Assembly: GCA_049515555.1 (NCBI GenBank)
Contig: JBEKTY010000195.1
Coordinates: 1 to 13,617, forward strand
DNA length: 13,617 nt
Reading direction: 5' to 3'
DNA from: JBEKTY01 sp049515555
GTDB taxonomy: Bacteria; Planctomycetota; Planctomycetia; Pirellulales; Thermoguttaceae
The position numbers and the translations under genes are program-made. Shown here piece after piece: positions 6,622-10,800 of the stretch. The notes under the pieces are model-generated. The model saw nothing but the letters and a program-made list of their open reading frames with translations. It was not told the DNA's origin and did no database searches. The stretch's first letter is position 1, and every line of letters starts with the position of its first letter.

Positions 6622-7368
6622 TCAGAATTCGACCACCATCCCGTCGGCGGCGACCTGGCATTGGGGGAAGATCGCCCGGGCGGCGGGCAGATTCACCGGG
6701 TCCTCCTCGGCGGCCAGGGGGTTGATGTGCGTCAGCAGCAGGCGGCCGACGGCGGCCTCGCGGGCCAACTCCGCCACGGCCGAAGTGCAACTGTGGCCGG
6801 TCCGCCGGGCCCAATCCCCCTGCGCGTCGGAGAAATAACACTCGTGAACCAGCAGGTCCGCGCCGCGGATGTGTTCCACGTAGGCGGCCCCCGGCACGGC
6901 CGTCGTATCGGTGACGTAGGCCAGCGAGTGGCCGGGCCAATCCAGCCGCAAACCCACGCTCCCGCCCGGATGCGCAAGCGGAAACCACGTCAACCGCCCG
7001 CCCCCGGCCAAGGCCACCGGCTGGTCCGTAAGCGGCTGCAAATCCATGGGCGGCCGCTTCGGAAACAGCACCGGGTCCAGCAGGTGCGTGTCGATGGCCG
7101 CCAGTTTGGCCGCCTCGCCGTGAAGGGTCATTCGCCGCAGCAGCGGATGGAGGACCGACAGCTCCAGCAGATACGTTAGCCCGACCACGTGGTCCAGGTG
7201 CGCGTGGGTCAGAAAAATGTCCAGCTCCGGCGTTTGCAGATACCGCCCGGCCCGGTAGGCCCCCGTGCCGGCATCGAGCATGATGCCGCACTCGGGGATC
7301 ATCATACACATCGTCTGCCGGTGGTCGCTGGGATGATAACCGGCGGTGCCCAGAAGTACGAGTTTCAT
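6622..7368 (-). CDS. Metallo-beta-lactamase-fold hydrolase (RNase Z/YhfI-like)
   Basis: A 248-residue, apparently cytoplasmic enzyme of the MBL superfamily. It opens MKLVLLGTAG and has the metal-binding HxHxDH motif THAHLDH (His55, His57, Asp59, His60). Further candidate ligands are His133 (PLAHPGG), Asp154 (YVTDT) and His214 (LLTHINP), a set able to hold two metal ions, typically zinc. GHSCTSAVAELA (191-202) matches the segment seen in RNase Z-like and arylsulfatase-like members. It is shorter than tRNA-processing RNase Z, and I see no flexible exosite arm, so a small-molecule phosphodiesterase or ester hydrolase is as likely as RNA processing. The ATG is at 7366-7368 and I see no good Shine-Dalgarno before it. 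The next gene on the same strand is the DUF1080 protein, 277 nt away. The giant surface-protein gene is divergent. Confidence 0.9.
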   Translation of the reverse strand: MKLVLLGTAGYHPSDHRQTMCMMIPECGIMLDAGTGAYRAGRYLQTPELDIFLTHAHLDHVVGLTYLLELSVLHPLLRRMTLHGEAAKLAAIDTHLLDPVLFPKRPPMDLQPLTDQPVALAGGGRLTWFPLAHPGGSVGLRLDWPGHSLAYVTDTTAVPGAAYVEHIRGADLLVHECYFSDAQGDWARRTGHSCTSAVAELAREAAVGRLLLTHINPLAAEEDPVNLPAARAIFPQCQVAADGMVVEF

Positions 7369-7446
7369 GGCGATTACGGAAGGTCGGAGACTTTCAGGAT
7401 AGGTCTACTCGCAGATGGGTCGAGCGCAGAAAAGCCCCGCCATTTT

Positions 7447-7516
7447 CGACGGACGACGGGAGACGGACGACGGGCTAGAGTGCCTGCGTCCGTCGCCCGT
7501 CGCCCGTCCTCCGTCG
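7447..7516. repeat. Imperfect 29-bp inverted repeat built from GACGG/CCGTC units
   Basis: The left arm 7447-7475 and right arm 7488-7516 match as reverse complements at 25 of 29 positions, with a 12-nt spacer (TAGAGTGCCTGC). Each arm is itself a run of short units such as GACGGACGACGGG. It lies upstream of the promoter of the giant gene. Function unknown. Confidence 0.85.
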
Positions 7517-7683
7517 CGGTTCTGGCAACCGGCAGCGGTTGCCCAGTTAATTGTAGGCCACGGGCCATCCGTTACAACTAGCCCCAAGCGGGTGCGAAAT
7601 ACGCAATTCAGCCCTAGCGTGAAGGGTTATGTTTCGATGAAAGCACCCTTGGAAAAATCTGCTATCCTACGGGCGGAAAAAAG

Positions 7684-7711
7684 TTGACAAACGGGATTCT
7701 TGTGGTACAAT
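7684..7711 (+). promoter_or_regulatory. Strong sigma70-type promoter for the giant surface-protein gene
   Basis: A perfect -35 TTGACA (7684-7689), a 16-nt spacer, and TACAAT (7706-7711) with one mismatch to TATAAT. TG at 7703-7704 gives an extended -10, and an A-rich stretch (GGAAAAAAG) precedes the -35. Transcription would begin near 7718, giving a leader of about 113 nt before the ATG at 7831. Confidence 0.75.
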
Positions 7712-7751
7712 CCGGGTGATTTATACCCCCTGTTATATTGGTACACGTCCG

Positions 7752-7830
7752 GTGCCCGTCTTTTGTGACCGAGGTGTTGGGTCCATCGGGCGCATCCCCG
7801 AGGAACCCGCCTGCAAGGGGAGACAACCCG
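7752..7830 (+). promoter_or_regulatory. Structured mRNA leader of the giant gene (candidate cis-regulatory RNA)
   Basis: Hairpin 1 pairs 7752-7758 with 7787-7793 (7 bp, one G-U), with an inner GACC (7767-7770) to GGTC (7780-7783) helix. Hairpin 2 pairs TCCCC (7795-7799) with GGGGA (7817-7821), which covers the ribosome-binding site AAGGGGAG (7815-7822). A competing pairing, CGGG (7787-7790) with CCCG (7827-7830), would break hairpin 1 and wrap the start region. I recognise no known riboswitch family in it. The pairings were found by eye only. Confidence 0.4.
7815..7822 (+). promoter_or_regulatory. Ribosome-binding site for the giant gene
   Basis: AAGGGGAG lies 8 nt before ATG 7831 and decides this start. 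It is also the 3' strand of the possible hairpin 2 in the leader. Confidence 0.65.
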
Positions 7831-10800
7831 ATGAAATTCTCGCTGCTTGAGAGCCTGAGTGCCGCCGTTAGCAAGAGGAGCAATAAGGGCTTTACGGCCA
7901 GGAAGAACAACCGCCGTCCCCGGAGGCAGGCCCAGGGCCAGCGCGGCTTCCGGTTGGGCCTGGAGCAGCTCGAGGAGCGTTGCCTCCTGACCCCCCTCAC
8001 GGTTAACAGTCCCCTGGATTCCTCGGATTCTCTTTCCACGCCCGGCACTCTACGCTATGAAATCAACCAGGCCAACGTGGACGGCGCCCATGGCATCGCG
8101 GACGTCATCTATTTCTCTTCCGACCTGAACGGCAGCAGCATCCTTCTGCAACAGGGGCATCTGGAGCTGACGTCCGGCGCCTCGCTGGATATATGGGGCT
8201 ACAACCAGATCACACTCATCGGCGACAACTCCAACATCTTTCAGGTCGATAGCGGCGCCTCGCTCGCCCTTCACGAGTTGACCCTGACCGGCGGCACCGT
8301 CACCTACACCGATGGCGGCGCCCTCAACTATGGCGGCGCTATCAACAACGCCGGCAGCCTGTCGCTCAACTTCTGCACCATCACCGGCAACAAGGCGGTC
8401 GATCCAACGGGGTACAACCCGGGCCAGGGCGGCGCCGTCTATAACACGGGCACCCTGGTGACTCCCTACCCCTGTACCTTCACCGATAATTCCGCCGCCG
8501 TCGGCGGCGCCATCGCCAACGAGTTCAATGGCACCGCGACGCTGACGAGCTCCACCTTCTCCGGCAACGCCGCGGTGGACGGCGGCGCCGTTTACAATGG
8601 CGTCAGCATCTACACTTACGACACCGAATCCGTGACGCTGAGCGGTTGCACCCTGAGCGGCAATAGCGCCCAGTATGGCGGCGGTCTTTTCAACACCAGT
8701 CGCGCTTTAGCGACGCTCGACACCTGCACGCTCTCCGGCAACACCGCCACGGGCACCGCCGACGGACTCGGCCAGGGCGGCGCCCTCTATAACGGCGGTA
8801 CGATGACGCTCAGCGCCAGCACCGTCTCCGCCAACTCCGGTTATCAAGGCGGCGGCGCCTGGAGCAACGGCTCGCTGACCCTGGCCGACTCGATTGTGGC
8901 CGGCAACACGCTGACCGACGCCGGTGGGGCCGACCCGGACCTGAGCGGCAGCGTCGTCGCTGCGAGCAGCTACAACCTGATCGGCGACGGCACCGGAGAG
9001 TCCGGCATCACCAATGGCACGGGCGGCAACAAGATCGGCACCAGCGGTGACTCGATCAATCCCTTGCTGGCCCCGCTGGCTGCCAACGGCGGGTCGACCG
9101 AGACCATGGCCCCGCTGGCCGGCAGTCCGGCGATCGAAGCCGGCGGGCCCATCACGACCCTGACGAGCGCCATCGGCGCGACGGACACCGCCATCTCCGT
9201 CGCGGATGCCGCCGCCATCGCCAGCACCGCCCTTGTGTGCGAAATCCAGATCGACGGCGAACAGATGTTGCTCACCAACGTCGATCTCACGCACAACATC
9301 CTCACGGTCTCGCGCGAACTCCCTCCCATCGGCGTCGCGCACAGTTTCGGCGCCGGGGTTTATTTCGCCTACGACCAGCGCGGCGTTGCCATGCCCCTGC
9401 CGGGCGTGCCGGACATTGGAGCGGTGCAACTGCGGCCGGCCAGCCAGTTGGCCTTCACCACGCAGCCCACTAGCGCGGCGGCAGGCGCCAGCATCGCGCC
9501 TGCGGTACAGGTGTCGGTCGAGGACGCCAGCGGCAACCTGGTCGCCACCGACAACTCCAGCGTGACCCTGGCCCTGACCGGCGGCGGCACGCTGGGCGGC
9601 ACCTACATCGAGCCGGCGGCGGGCGGCGTGGCCACCTTCAGCGACCTTTCGATCAGCACGCCGGGCAACGGCTACACCCTGACGGCGACCGACGGGAGCC
9701 TGGTCGGGGCCACCTCCACCAGTTTCAACATCACCCCGCGGCTGACGAGCCTCGTGGTGAACAGTCCTCTGGATTCTGTTAGCACGTCCCAGGGTATTCT
9801 CACTCTGCGCGAGGCCGTCAACCAGGCCGATGCGGATGGCGCCCTGGGCTACGCCGACACAATTTCTTTTGCCTCGAGCCTGAACGGCGCCAGCATCTTC
9901 CTGGCACTGGGGCACCTGGAGCTGACCCCCGGCGCCGCGGTGAGCATTTGGGGCTACTCCCAGATAACGCTGGAGGGCGACGGCACGAACATCTTTCAGG
10001 TCGATAGCGGCGCTTCGCTCTTCATCAACGGGCTGACCCTGGCGGGCGGCACCGCCGCCAACGGCAACGGCGGCGCCATAAATAACGCCGGCACGCTGAC
10101 CGTCCAAGCTTGCACCTTTGACGGCAACACGGCGACCGGCAGCGCGGCGCCCACCCCCAGCCTCGGCCCCATGGGCGGGGCCATCTATAACACGGGCACC
10201 CTGGTGACTTCCTACCCCAATATCTTCACCAAGAACTCCGCCGCGTGCGGGGGCGCCATCGCCAATGGGCTGGGCGGCGTCGCCAGCCTGGAAAACGACA
10301 CCTACTCCGGCAACTCGGCCAGCACCTGGGGCGGCGCCATCTTCAACTGGGCCAGCCCCATGACGGTCTACGGCTGCACGCTCAGCGGCAACAAGGCCAG
10401 CCTGGGCGGCGGACTGTTCAATTACGGCGGCACGCTGACGGTCAACACGGCCACGCTGGCCGGTAACACGGCCACCGGCCCGCTGTCCGGCTCCGGCGTC
10501 GGGCAAGGCGCCGGCGGCGCACTCTATAACGCCGGCGCCATGACGCTCACCGCCAGTACCGTCTCCGGCAACGCCGGTTATTATGGCGGCGGCATTGCTG
10601 GCGGAGACCTCGGTTTTGGCGACCCGCTGACCATGGTCGACTCGATCGTGGCCGGCAACACGTGGTACGTGCCCGGCGACACGCCGGCCAACCCCGCCGC
10701 CCCTTACTACCCGGATGTCTGTAGCGTCAAGTTTGCCGCCGGCAGCTTCTACGACCTCATCGGCGACGGCACGGGCGAGTCGGGCGTCGGCAACGGCAAC

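Larger units (their letters stand above)
7369..7830. other. 462-nt divergent intergenic region
   Basis: The region lies between the - strand hydrolase gene and the + strand giant gene. It contains an imperfect inverted repeat (7447-7516), a strong promoter (7684-7711), and a leader with potential alternative folds (7752-7830). A weak candidate promoter for the hydrolase exists on the - strand: TATCCT, the reverse complement of 7397-7402, with TCGACC 16 nt upstream. It is not convincing. No gene is visible between 7520 and 7680. Confidence 0.75.

Noticed and set aside
7397..7424. Promoter for the MBL-fold gene on the - strand
   Set aside because: TATCCT with TCGACC at 16 nt spacing is too weak a match to list as a feature.
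7752..7830. Known riboswitch (c-di-GMP, c-di-AMP, cobalamin) in the giant-gene leader
   Set aside because: I compared remembered core motifs and none fits, so I report only an unassigned candidate structure.
8707..10506. 599-codon open frame on the - strand, antisense to the giant gene
   Set aside because: Its translation is a Gly/Ala/Arg/Asp-rich low-complexity shadow without motifs. The + strand frame carries clear family repeats throughout. High GC and biased codons explain the lack of stops.
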